Source: Xylocopa sonorina (Eukaryota; Arthropoda; Insecta; Hymenoptera; Apidae). Taken from it: DNA of 64,000 nucleotides. Below are positions 14,451-27,300 of this stretch, piece after piece. The first letter of the stretch is position 1. Each line of letters starts with the position of its first letter. A program made the position numbers and the translations under genes. Location: assembly GCF_050948175.1 (NCBI RefSeq), contig NC_135203.1:4092001-4156000 (forward strand). The letters are read 5' to 3'. Below the pieces are notes generated by a model. That model saw nothing but the letters and a program-made list of their open reading frames with translations, was not told where the DNA came from and did no database searches.

Positions 14451-14866
14451 GGCTTTTTTAATTGGCCACTGAGTTTATTCCGATGCGATGGGTCTACATT
14501 CGTGGACAAAATTTTATTTCAGGGTCTTTCAGAGATCCTGATGTATTGTATTCGCAAAAGTGTAGAAGGCGAATGAAAATTCAGTGATTCTAATTAGGAT
14601 GATGGTCTAATCGTGATGCTTTTGACTGAAGCGCGGCGATGATCGCAGGCTGATTAAGGCTTTTTTTAATTGATCACTGAGTTTGTTCTGATGCGATGGG
14701 TCCACATTTGTGGATGGAACTTTATTCGAGAACCTTTTAGAGATCTTGAGGTATTATAATCGCAAAAGTATAGAAGGCGAACGAAAATTCAGCGATTCTA
14801 ATTATGCTGATGGTCTAATCGTGATGCTTTTGATTGGAGCGCGGCGATGATCGCAGATGATTAAGC
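14451..14866. repeat. Direct tandem duplication, two diverged copies of about 208 bp
   Basis: Copies start with ggctttttt at 14451 and 14659. They share gatgcgatgggt, then cgcaaaagt-agaaggcga, then gatggtctaatcgtgatgct, then gcgcggcgatgatcgca. Many substitutions separate them, so it is older than the 212-bp pair. Each copy ends in the short palindrome gcgatgatcgc. No coding function is evident. Confidence 0.93.
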
Positions 14867-17800
14867 ACCGTTAACTTGCGGTGTCACGTATGAATAAATC
14901 ATCAATCAGTCGGTTCAGAATCTGTTGGTCATCCTGATCAGCAGCAGGAAACTCGTAATGGTGTTTCATCGAATCCTTTATTCCAACTAATCAGGAGTCT
15001 TTCGAAAGCTGCACCTACTCGGCCACGCCTAGCTTTTACTTATCACTTTGCAGACTTCACACGTGCACGCACGTCGAATTTATAGAATTAGAAATGTTAG
15101 TGTTGAATCAGTTGGGATTATTTGAACGCACGTGCTGCGAATTCGTTGTGCTACGCATTCGAGTTTTTTAATCAAATTACTGCGACGTCAAGTATAAAGA
15201 CTTAAGCGAATAAAGACATAGAACAACGAGAAAATGCGAAATTAAGGGAGGAGCAAAAATTGTTGGCGTTCGTTTGTAATTGTTGGTATTACAGCAGTTC
15301 GTAACCGATGAACGTGCGGAAGAAGAGTAAATAAAAGAGAAAGGGAGAAAAAAAAAGTGATCCTTCACAGTAGAAAGGACTACCGCCAGCGAAAACCGCA
15401 ACTAGCATCCGCAATCACATTTTTTTTTCCGTCCAACCCTCGCCGCGTTAGGAATTTCTCATCGAAAATTCCACGGTGGTACCCGGGAGATGGGAGTTGC
15501 CAAAAAAAAAAGAAAAAAAACGAGACGAGAGGCCAGAAAAAAGAAACAGCTACAAAGGGGCGGAGATAGGCCGATCCGTGGTTCCTTCCAGAAGCATTAA
15601 CGCAAAAAATTCGTCCGTCCGACGACGTAGACGAGGGAGGAGCGCGAGGATGCCGCGGGAGGGGTGGAGAAGTTGGAGGGAAAAAAACATCCCGGCTGGA
15701 AATTGCAATCGCGCTTAGGACACTATCGCGAGATAGTCAGCAAAAAACAAAGGCGTTTCGGACTACGGCGGTAAGGGGGAGGAGGAAGAGCGAGGCTCGT
15801 CAGACGCGCGGTGGCTGCAGAAATGAAAACCGGTGACAGGGGGAGGACGTCGGTGTCGACGACGGTTCCTACGGGAACGGAATCGCGAGGGTTGCCGTAC
15901 GGATGTGTGGATAAATGAGCGCAAAAATTCGGACAAAGCAAACCGCATACCGCGAATGCCGCGTGGTTCCTTCTGTCCTTCTTCGAGGATACCAGGCCCA
16001 CCCCCTTTGTCGTCGCCCGTGTCGACAGCCGGGGAACCGCGCAGACGATGGTAGGAACGTAAGAAACCGGGCGAGGACTCCGGTCGAAATAAACGTCCTC
16101 TACTTTGGTCGCGTTGCGCCGCGAAACAAACGACGACGAGAAAACACGCCGGTGAAAAATATTCCTAATAAATTATCTCATTGCGCCGGGGACGTCGCGC
16201 AATGTGTTCGCCAGTCAACACGCGCATTTTTATCCTTCCTCGGCTGGCAACTAATCACGTTGGATGCATTTTTCTGCCGCGTGAAGCGAACGAAAGATGC
16301 AGTCCCCGAACGACGTGTTCGAGGGACGGGAATTTTACGGAAAATTCTAAAATAAATCGAAGCGAGCGACGAGTAACAATTCCTGCTTCCTCGCACGCAT
16401 TTGTTCGATAAAATAGATCACCATCTCTAATAGAAATTTGTACGATCTTCGTGCAACGTTGCAAGAGGAATGTGATTCTAATGGCGAAGAAGTAATGCAA
16501 GAGACGCGTTTATGGTCGTTTCAAGCTCAACTACTACGACTAAAGAGGAATATAATTAAAGCTTAACCGGGAGTACTAGTTTGATGATCGATAAAATATC
16601 GAGCAGTAACGTGGATCGCGTATCCGTATTTTTCGTTAGCCTTAAATCGCGCGAAACGGGAACGCGTGACTTGCATATCCGTCGAGCTATGTACGCTTGG
16701 AGACAGCTCGTAATCGATGGCGCGGAGGTGCACGCGCGTACCTCTCCGAGTCGACGGTATCAGCGTGGAGGAGCGCATAAAACAATTTCTACGAACAGAT
16801 CGCATAAAGTCTCACCGAACTGCCATAAATTTCTTTCCCGTGGCGCGCGCGCCGTTGCGATGCTCCTCCAACTTTCAACCGTTTCTACTAAAACCTTCGA
16901 GTCCCTTCGAGCGCCGTGAGCTCCTTTCGGGCTCTCTACCCTCCGCGCGGATCGATCCATCGGAGCATTCAAACAAAAATTATTTTCCCCGGAAACTCCT
17001 GGTAATCGTCGGCGAGGCGAGCAATTCCGGCGATATTTCCGAGGCTTGATTCACCGACAGATAGAAGTTCGCTCGGTTTCTTTGCGATCGTACGAAGTTC
17101 TTGCCTCGGAAATAGGAGGAGCCTCGCGTTCGAGGTAAGGACGGGATTCTCGAAACGACGAGACAAGTGGTTGCTTCGCGTGCTCGCTTATTTCGAAAGA
17201 CCGCATCCTTCCCAAAATATCAACGGCGATAATAATCGCTAATTCCATCCCAACGATGGCGAAACAAGAAATTACGATCGATCGGTTACACCATCGCCAT
17301 AAAATTGCTAACCAAATTCCAACGTCTCCGAGAGTCAGCCTTAACGACTTCTCGCGGCGACAATGCTCGCGGAAAAACGCTCGAGCATTAACCAATCCCC
17401 CGTAGATATGTTAATTACCGTGGAAGAACCCCGGCGAGTATCCGCAGCAGATGTTGCGTCGAGCGCGATGCAACGAAGCGCGCGAAAGTGTTCTTATCAA
17501 AGACACCTTTGCATACTTCGCTGGGGGCCGCGATCGTTCTCTTTTTCGTAGTCGGGCACAGCACCTGGCCTAGGATCGTCGTTTCGAAACGACGGGGACG
17601 AGTAGCAGCAGGAGGGTGGAGGAGGGGGGTTAGAAGGACGAGGACGCAATATTCAGAGCCCTTAGCTCGGAATCCGTAGGCGGCGCGCACCCTCTCGAAC
17701 GCTTAGCCCGCCGCCGCCCCTCTTCCTCTTAGCTCGTTCCAGCCGTGCCGTTCAGGGCTGATCCATATGTAACGCGAATGAATATTCAACCCCGCGCTAC

Positions 17801-20800
17801 GAGCCTGCACACCCACCGCCATCTCCGCCGTTTCCTATCGCCACGCCATCGTCCTCAACGACGTCGACGTCGCAACTGCGAGGCCCGTGGTCCCGCTCGT
17901 TCCTGCGCGGCTCGCCCCTACGGCAACCGCGACCTCCGCGAATCTCGAACCGCTTCTTCGACCCTTTCTTCTACGCGAGTACCCCTCCTTCGCCTCTCAG
18001 GACCGCGCTCCTTACCCAGCCGCAAGATCTTAAGTGCACTGATAGCGCAAACGACGCGCTATCCGCCGGAGTTGCATCCTTTCTCTCCTCTCCTGCTTCT
18101 GCGTGGCATCGCGACGCGCACTTCCCGCGCACCTTCGCGTTGTCTCTTTATCCCGGCTGTGTACCTAGCTGGCGGTTGGATAAATGGGAACGGCTCGCCG
18201 GGAGGGAAGAAAAGAAAGATTGCAGCCACGGTGGAAGAAGAATGGAGAACGGAAGTGAAGAGATTGAAGGGAAAATAAGGTAGATAAGGGTACGAGGCGG
18301 AAGAGAAACGGTGAGTGGAGGAGAATGAAGGGCGGAGCGTAATCGCGAGAGCAACGCGAGCGCTCGGCTAATGGAATATATATTCGCAGGCCGGTTCAAA
18401 GGCGACCGCGAAACGCAGATTTTCTGGAATGAATCATCCGGACGCGAGGCTGATATCGAGGGTATCGCGATTTAAAATTATAGGACTCGCGCGAGGCTCT
18501 ATCTCTCGGGGAAGACGAACGTCTAGGCGTGGTTTAATTGATTTTTTGCAACGGAGAACCGTCGCGCCCGTCGCGTGAACCACCTGGCGGCGGTGGTACG
18601 TTCGCCGCGAGAAGTTGAAGTGGCGTGCTTTCGCCAGCGCCGCGGCCGCGCCGGAATTTGCATTGGTTTGCAATTCGTCGCGAACGCCCCGTAAGAGTTT
18701 TCCTCTATGCTTTCAGCTATGTAAATATTTCTTTGCCCGAGAAGATACGAGATTTCCTCGAAGGCGCTCTCCTCCCGCGCCAGGATAGCGGTTGCTGGGC
18801 CTCTTCCTCCTTTCTCTCTCGGTCTAACTACGTCAACGGGGGACACGGTGGGTTGAAGATGAACAAACGCTCTTACCGTTTTGCCTAAGATTTATTATTT
18901 TTGCTCGCTCTCGCTCTCGCCACTCTCCCTTAATGGCGTTCAACAACTTTGTTACCCGATATCTCGGTGAACTTCTTTCCCGTGGCGCAGGTCTACGAGA
19001 AGAGGGCGACGGGACGTTCCCAGGGTGGAATACTACCTCTTATTGGTTACGTCTACGTGAATGCGTTTGGAGAAATCCTCGAATGATACTCAGTACGAAT
19101 CAACTGCTGGTATGCAAATGCTTTCGAATTGTATTATATTACGAAAAGAAGAAAATATATATTTTATAGAACACTTTTAACTTTCTGAAGACCTGTGGCG
19201 ACCATGAAAAGGTAGTCTTTCGTTTTACAACAGTTCAGGTTAATTATACGCAGATTGAATTAATTTGCCATTAGAAATAAATGAAACGAAGAGTGTAAAA
19301 TCTATAAGATCGTGACATATCAAAGTTTTGTTATCGCTTCAATAACTTATCGCAGGAAATAGATCAAAGTCAAACGATTGATTCGAATCTTCACTTTTGA
19401 AATTTTATTCGAAGCTTGCTATCGGCTATCAAATGATTTTCCGACTCATCGGGCTCGATCGCTAAAGCTTTGTACGACAACTATTCCTGTATTTGACGTG
19501 AAACGATAACACGCGGACGGGAAACTTCAGCCACCGGCGAACGAGTGGCGATTCTGAGAAATGGCCGCGATTTTAGATGACGATTCCTCGCAGAAGTTTC
19601 GCGGGCGTTGTTAACGCGCTTAAGATGCCCCTATATTGGTTGCGCGCGAAGAATCGCAATTTTCAAGTTTGCCAAACTGCCGCAGCGATGTCTCATCGTT
19701 ATCATCGAACCGTGAAAGAATCGACTGCGCTTTAATCGCACTTGTTTGGCTTAGAAACGATAAGGCGACTACTAAACGGTCCCATACGAATGTGTTTACC
19801 CGGAAACTTCCGAGTGATATCCCAATTTACATCCGAACATCGTTTTCGAAACTCGCGTAGTTGGATTCCACAAAGAAGATGCCTCCACGACGCGATTCAA
19901 CTAACCGTATATTCAATCTAACGTTTGGTCTCATCTCGCAGTCAAACGATTGTTTTAACTTTCGTTGCCCCGTTTGGTTTCCACGTTCCAAGTTTCGCTC
20001 GGGCTGTTCCATTTCATTTTCAAGCGGAAACTTGTTCGAATACCCGAGGACGATGCTTGCTTTCCCGTGCGCTCGTTTCGAAACTGCTCCTTACTTTTAT
20101 TTACAGCCGATACATTTTCCATAACTGTCCCTCGAAGCACAAAGCGAGCGAGAAGCTGTTGGATCGTTTCAACATGCCAACGTGGAAACAAAAATGTATC
20201 TTGCGTTGAGAAATAGAATCCTGGATACAAACAACGAAAAAGATCTATCGATTCGAGCGAGCCTCCAACTGTTCATATCTAAGGGTCTCAAAAAGAAAAC
20301 CACGTACACACTTTTCGTCGTCGTTACCCTTAAACTAAAGAACTCCAAAATTTTCCGTCGAGTGTTCTCACGGTTCATACAATTCTCATATCCTCCAAAC
20401 ACCCAAGTTCAAGAATAAAAAATGTCACTTGGAAGAATTATAAGTAACCTTTGATTCGCGCAGCGATGTCCAACAGAAGCAGTCACCTGCAGACCAGAAT
20501 CGTCATCGTTGATACCCCCATGGACGAGCAACAAGTAATCAACAGCGCAGCAACGAAAGGACGACGCGTAGACACGCGTGGAGACACGCAGTAATTAGCG
20601 CTGGGGTATAAATTTCTGGCGACAGACAATGCGAGTGTAGGTAAATTCGTTTAGGCTCGAGCATCAGCCGTGTCGTTAGTAGGTACGACGGCCATGACTG
20701 TGCCTCGATAACGATCGAGAAAGTTAACCGGTATCAGGAGCGGGCTAAGCCTCGCGCTCATAAAGGCACCTCTCGTTTCTCCTCCGGTTGGACGAGAGGC

Positions 20801-21313
20801 AATAAAGCTACCGCGCTTAACGCCTTATAGACGCGCGGAATGTTTAGAGCCTTCTGCGGCCTGATCCCCGTGCGCCGCGAGGCGTCATTTTATTGCTTAC
20901 GAGCACGGCCGTGTCCTCCTCGTCGTCTTCATCGGCTACCTTCGTTACAGGACACGCATACACCCAACGCGGGTCGTCAATTCCGTTTTACAGCGGCGAA
21001 TTTATCCCCCCGCTGAATTTGCGTGCCGCGCGTTTACGAACCACCCCTTCTATCTGGACGCGTTCCACGAGATTTTTATCCGTTTTACTTTAGAGAGAAC
21101 GTATTGTACACGAGCGTGGACTGGTGGACAGTTTACTCTTCTCTTAACGATAGAACTCATGAGGAGATTTCTCCAAGCAATAATTATTCTTACATATTTA
21201 CTGTGAAAAGATTTCATATTTGAAGACGGTTTTGTCTTGTGGTTTCGCTGGTTCTGAATGAGAGTAAAGGATTTTGTGGTTCGAGATGCGATAACTCTTA
21301 ATTATCCGATTGT
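14867..21313. other. Non-coding intron
   Basis: A-rich/purine-rich at 15340-15720, C-rich at 17740-18170 (it opens a 177-codon frame of Arg/Pro/Ser-rich sequence without a domain), and purine-rich at 18190-18340. No exon was recognised. Confidence 0.6.
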
Positions 21314-21333
21314 TTAACCCTTTAAAGGGTTAA
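21314..21333. repeat. Perfect 20-bp palindrome with TTAA at both ends
   Basis: The half site is TTAACCCTTT followed by its exact reverse complement. TTAACCC-type ends are characteristic of piggyBac-like element termini (family knowledge). This may be a fossil of two joined ends or an insertion/excision scar. There is no adjacent element body that I can recognise. Confidence 0.85.
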
Positions 21334-24300
21334 TTTATGGGGATGTAATCACTCTGCAATAATCACCAGTGATCTTGTAGTATTTGAACAAAAAGTTCAT
21401 CTTTGAAACTACCCTTATTAACCTTAAACCGGTGCTCGATGAAAGGGGTGCGTAGCAACCGAAGTATCAGCGAGAAGTCAAACAACGCTTCCACTTTCAG
21501 AAGCGGTATAGCTACTTCACAGATGGGGGGTGTGACGCGTGAACTGCTTCGACAGCTGTCCCTCAAATTGGCGTAATTAATAAGTTGAAACGTAGAAGGA
21601 TTATAAGCGTACGGATAAGTAGTTGGTTCTGTGGGGTCTGCGTGGGGAGGGGGCGAAGGGCAGAAGCGAGAGATCGAGGGAGAAAGGGAAACACAGAAGG
21701 GCGAGTGGAACAGGGGCGAATCCGGAGAGGATTACGAGACGAGGGACGGCGCCCTGTCATTAACAGCCACCTATTGACAAATACGCGAGCCATCGTACTC
21801 GACACTAATGCCATATCATCTTCAGGCCTTATTGTAGTCATTACTACCCTTCTTTGCGAATAAAACGACTGGTGGTCTGCTCGTGGCGAATGAAAGACGA
21901 ACGGTCTGCCCTTAAAAATGATCCTAAACACCATCCTGCGAGAACGTGTCCCTCCTTTACTTTCACTTCTTGCTTGTAGAAGAACCACGAGGAGATTTAA
22001 TGAGTTCTCCAAATATATAACCATAAACGTATCGTGCAATTTATTAAATCATACACGTAGGGAAGTTAAAAAATTACTTTCAACGAGGAAAGTTTATTTC
22101 ACGGAATCTCCAGATGAGAAAAAAGGTATAAGATAAGTAGAGCAGACGTTCGAGCGAAACGGGAGAAATCAAAATTCTGTTTGCACGCCGCAACAGTTAT
22201 CAGGGAGTCATTGCGTCCATCTCTGAACGGTTCGAACGCTCAAAGAAGGGAATCCTTTTCGCTTAGCGGCCATTTCGTTCATTTCCGGCCCCGGGATGCG
22301 GAGGAGATCCATTTGCTGGCCCCCTCCGACTACTTCTACCGTCTACCTTCCAGGCATCGAAAGCCATTGTGTGTCCCAACCCCTTTTCGGTCTCTTCCTT
22401 CGTCCGCCAGTCAGTTTACATTACTAGCCGTACCGCGGGCCCGGTGAACGAAAAGGATTGAGTGCTCGTCCGTGTTTAAAGCGACCATTACGCCCCTGTA
22501 ATTATCGCCTTTCGATTTCAATTTGATTCATAAAAGGCGAACACCGTACGATGTCCTCGTTCCGGGATATAAGGAGGACCTCTCTCCTTCGAGATTTGAG
22601 GACACGTCGTTTAAAACTTTCGATGGAGTGTCTTCTTATTTTATTGGCAGATGCCTGGGATCTTTGGTACCGGAATATTGGACACGGAGCCGTCGAACGT
22701 AGATGTATTCTATTTTAAAAAGTGTGAAGAAGATATTGAACATACAAGTAAGAACAGAATATTGTTCTTCTTTTGGTTCTCGTGATCTGACGTCTCAGTG
22801 ATTGCATCGTAAGATACATAATACACCAATTATATAGAATGGAATAAGAAAAACGGCTTTATTGTAAATATTTCTACCGCGTTCATTAAATTCAATAATT
22901 TTTTAAATCTCTCACTCTACACACAACGACGTTAACATAAAAACTAACAGAGGAGTACAGTTGTACTACACGAGCCACGGATGTCTGACTACGAACGAGT
23001 CACTTCTACTTGCCAGCTTGACTCGACGCATACGCGTTAATCGTCACGTTTTATCCTACGTAATTGTCGAGTGTACTCATTGTGCAACCATAAAGCGACA
23101 CAATAGTCGAATGGCGGCTTAAACATTATACTACCGTCGTTTGTTTCCCCTAAATGCTTCCTCACACATTTCTACGCGAAACCAAGCGATAATTTAATAA
23201 CGCAGGGGTGAGAATGGGTGTCGTTTTCCGAGGAAACCACCGGTTGTAAATTATAACGTAATCTTTTCATCGTGGCCGATAACCCTTGCACGCGGCCTTT
23301 TCACATCGACGTCAGATTAACGGGTTGCACCCGGTGACCCCAGCGTTTGATCAAACGTCGCACCCGCGCACTTATCGGGGCTGGCCCCTCTCACCACCCC
23401 CAGCCACAGTAATGGAAATTAGAGTGCGTCATAAAATTTTAATTTCACACCTCGGAGAGGCGGAGGGGACGCGCGCGTCACGAAACGCGACGATTGTAAA
23501 TTAAACAACCGAAACGTTTACTGGCGACGCGACCGCTTGCGGCGCGTAAATTAAAATGAGAGAGGGCCATCGTAATTGCAGCATTACAACTGGTTAAAAA
23601 TGAAATTAACGGCGCGCCCGATTAAATACCCGTAGGAAGATCAGGCTGGCATGCTGTTAATTGAAAACGACACGGGGGAACGCGAAATCCCATTTTTTTT
23701 TTCTTTTTTTTCGGCCTCTATTTCTGGTCATGTTGAATAATTCTATCGGACACCGAAGTGTAGCGTAGCTGGGTTATTTTCAAAGAGTGGTGGAAATTGT
23801 TGAGGCCAGAAAGTGTTACGTGAAACGTTACATGAAATTTTCAGTACTTTATTAAAAAAAAACAGATTCTCTCTCTACTATATTTATTTTTTGATTTAAT
23901 AAAAATCTAATCGTTTTATAAACACCGATTGAACAATCGACAAGCATCAATCCACTTCACACGCGGTTTAACGTATCACATTGGTTTATAAAATTTCTTC
24001 AAATTGTCAAATCGAAACTAATACAATCACGCTTCTCGTATAAAACGAATAATTGATTGTATCTTTAAAAATTACATTTAAATCCGCAGTGATTACTTAA
24101 TCCCTTTGTAGGACTACACTACTGACGGAAAACAATACCGTAAGGAGGAGCAGATTGCAATAGTTCAAAGGGTAGCTGGAAAAAATTCCAATAATTTCAT
24201 CAGCCCGATCGCGATTTATTAAATCGCGTAATTATAACAATTACACGTTATTAAACAACAAAAGCGCGGAGCTCTTTGCAGGTTCAGATTGCCTCGCAAC
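21334..24300. other. Non-coding intron with purine block and AT-rich islands
   Basis: 21630-21760 is strongly purine-rich on plus. 22650-22930 and 23800-24260 are AT-rich. 23100-23480 has balanced composition and a 14-bp palindrome; it could be conserved non-coding sequence. Confidence 0.6.
23344..23357. repeat. Perfect 14-bp palindrome (cgtttgatcaaacg)
   Basis: Exact dyad centred on TGATCA, in a stretch with balanced composition that could be a conserved intronic element. Function unknown. Confidence 0.85.
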
Positions 24301-27300
24301 CCGTCGGATGGCAGCACTGGCATCTGTAACTAGTTGCCTTATTTATTTTCCACTCCGGCTAACGGACTGCAGCTCCTCTTTCCCTCCACCCCATCGCACC
24401 CTCGTCTTTTTCATCTGTGGAACTCTCTCGCTTCAACATCATCCCTTATTCCTGACTTTTGTCTACTCGAGCTCGTGCATGCGTTCCTATCCGCTACCTA
24501 CCCCGTTCTCTTTCTCTCTCCTCCCTTTCTACCCGCCAACCTTTTCAACCGCCCCTCTTTCTTCCACCCCTTTTGAGAACTTTTCACGAAACTGTTCAAC
24601 TTTCCAGCGTAGGAGCCGCGGCGCGTTCGCGTCGTCTCGCTTCGAGCGTACGAACCAGGCGAAACACGGGGGGGGAGGAGAACGAGGAGAAACAGCAGGA
24701 CTGGATGGTCCATCTTAAGGGTAGTAACGCGCTATTTAAAACGTCCTTTGTACGCTCGCGCACTAAGGGCAAAACGCTGGCGTGGCGTTGCGTCTCGAGG
24801 TAAAACGAAAAAACTCCGATTGTCATCTTCCTCGCTTCCTTCCCCTTTAACACCCCTCCCGTTTCGTCCGCTGTTAACGCGTTCCGCGCAGGGAATAATT
24901 GCGCAGCGAATTTTAAGTCGAAGCGAAAAAGTTACGCGAGAGACCACTTGATTAAGGAAAAACAATTATTTAAATAATATTTGTATCCGCGTGATGAAAG
25001 TTTTAATTTTATCGACCATCGTGGACTACGAGTGCCACGCGTAATAGTGAACGTGTTAGAAGAGGGCTGCAGAGGGAAGGACACAATTACGCCTCTGCCA
25101 CACCTACCTGGCTATTTCCTCTCTACTCATTGTGACGGTTCTGGGGAAAACGGTTCTGACCAAGTTATTTAATTTGTTTTTATATCAGCTGAAACATACG
25201 CGCGAAAGGGGCAATTGGCAATGCTCTGGAAAATTTTTCGGCAACAAGTCGCTGACAATATCGTGTCCGCCATGTTTTCTCAGGGTTCTTCGTTGTACTC
25301 CCCCTCGAACGGTTTCACCCCTCGTTTCTCCGTGGTTTCTAACGTCTCCCTGCGAATTACACTCCCCAGTCATCGCGTTATTGTACGTCAGATGGAAAGG
25401 ATCGCACCGAGGCATACTAATTCACAGTTTTCTGCGTCGACGACCAAAATGTCGGGGAAAGGATCGCTGGAATTCTTTCGCTCCGTACCAGCAGCGTGGT
25501 CAAAATTTATCTGCCGTAAGTTTCTTGCGAATCGCACTTTGGCGCGGATTATGCGCATTCGTGAAAGAGAAGAGGGTACCGTTGGTAGAGCGGAGAGGAT
25601 GAACAGAGAGAGGGAGAGGGAATGATGGACGAATAAGGGGCGAGAAAGGGTAGAGGTTCGAGTTGTTTTCAGGGTGGAGTCTTCCGGCGAAGGTTGGCCG
25701 GGTAGCGTATTTTCTTGAAATTCGAGGATGTTCTGCAGATGAAACGGGATGCCTGTATTTTATTACCGACTTCGCCCTGGCTCTCTCAAAAATGCCGACT
25801 GCGTTCGCCAACGGTGGATAAATTTTGCAAGTATCTTAGATTATGTTTTAGAAGTATAAATGAAAACGTGAAAATTACTTCGCGTCGCGGCGTCGAGTAC
25901 ATTCATAAAAGGGGTTCGTTAAGGGAAGTTTTCTGGCATTAAAAAGAAGCACATCTGACCTCTCGTATTAATGCCGTATACCTCGCTACCACCACACGCG
26001 CCATTCGTTATTATTCAAAAAGTAGTTAAGCCGATTTCGCCGTTGTGTTTCACAGAAGACCGTAATACCAAAAAGTACGCACTGACCGCCTCTCGGAATA
26101 ACTTCCGTCACCGGCCGCTTTTCTATTTCGTACGTCCCCGCTCTTGATCCCTTAAATTGCGACGCAACAAAAAGCTCCAGAATTATGAAAGTTCACCGTG
26201 GCTCTATTTTCTCCCGAAACAGGTTCAATTTTTAATTAAAATTCCGCTCGATTTTCGTGTAATCCCACCGCCTACTAATACTTCCGTCGACCTTTGCACT
26301 TTAATTTCCCCCAAGCTACGATCGTATAACAATTAATTACGGTAAAAAAATTCCATTCTCCAACGTGCAATAATTTAATCTCGGCTTTAACTGCGCGTAC
26401 AACGCCAAGTTTAAATAAACTCCCGTATCGATGAAAGCTAAACAGCTCTCTTAAATAAAAGGAACGCTCGATCGTGACCATAATTCGTTGGAAGCCCTCG
26501 AACAGAATTCGTGAGGACGCCTGGCGTAACGATCACCCTACTTTTGCCAACGTTGACGCCGCTACGAAGGGAGGGTGGTTTCGAAAAGGGAGCGCGCGTG
26601 TAAGAATTCGCTACAATCAATTCCGCGGCAGCCACCCCTCGCAATCCCTGCTTTCGACCCTTCACGTGAAATATTAACTTGTCCGCGTGTACAACCATCC
26701 CACCCTACTTTTATCTCCTATAAACGTATGTTCCATAGGCGCGTGCACGTGTGTACGTGCAACGAGCCTGTCTTTATCCGTTCAACGCGGGTCGACCTAC
26801 ATTAGGTCCGCGGTTGCATTTTTGCAGGACAGCGTGAAATTGAAGGAAATACGGCCACGCTACGGCGAGTCCGTTAAATACGAATTTGCATATAATGCGA
26901 CGGTAATGCGAGTCGAAAATTTTCGACCGTCTCCCGAGAGGAGACGGCGATATCAATTTGCATGAAATTCCGAAATATCGCGTTACGCTATCGAACGCGA
27001 AACCAGCGGCACGGCGGTGTCGTGGCGCGCGGTGCTTACCGCTTCCGGTTGCGTGCGAGAAGGGATTTTTGGTGATATACGGAAAGGGTGGTTCGGACGT
27101 TTTGATTGCACTCTATATCGTACGAAACTGTTATTTAATTACCATGGAGAAATTGCGAATACAAGGACGAGTCGTCGTTTTATCGCACCATTTTACGATG
27201 TACAATGAAAATCAGAGAAATTACGCGCAGCGAAACTTTAATCAACGTACATGACTCGCGTGCCATTTTTCTGAAGTACTGTAAAACTTTGTAATACATG

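Noticed and set aside
17745..18278. 177-codon Arg/Pro-rich frame on plus
   Set aside because: C-rich block with composition-driven residues and no domain.
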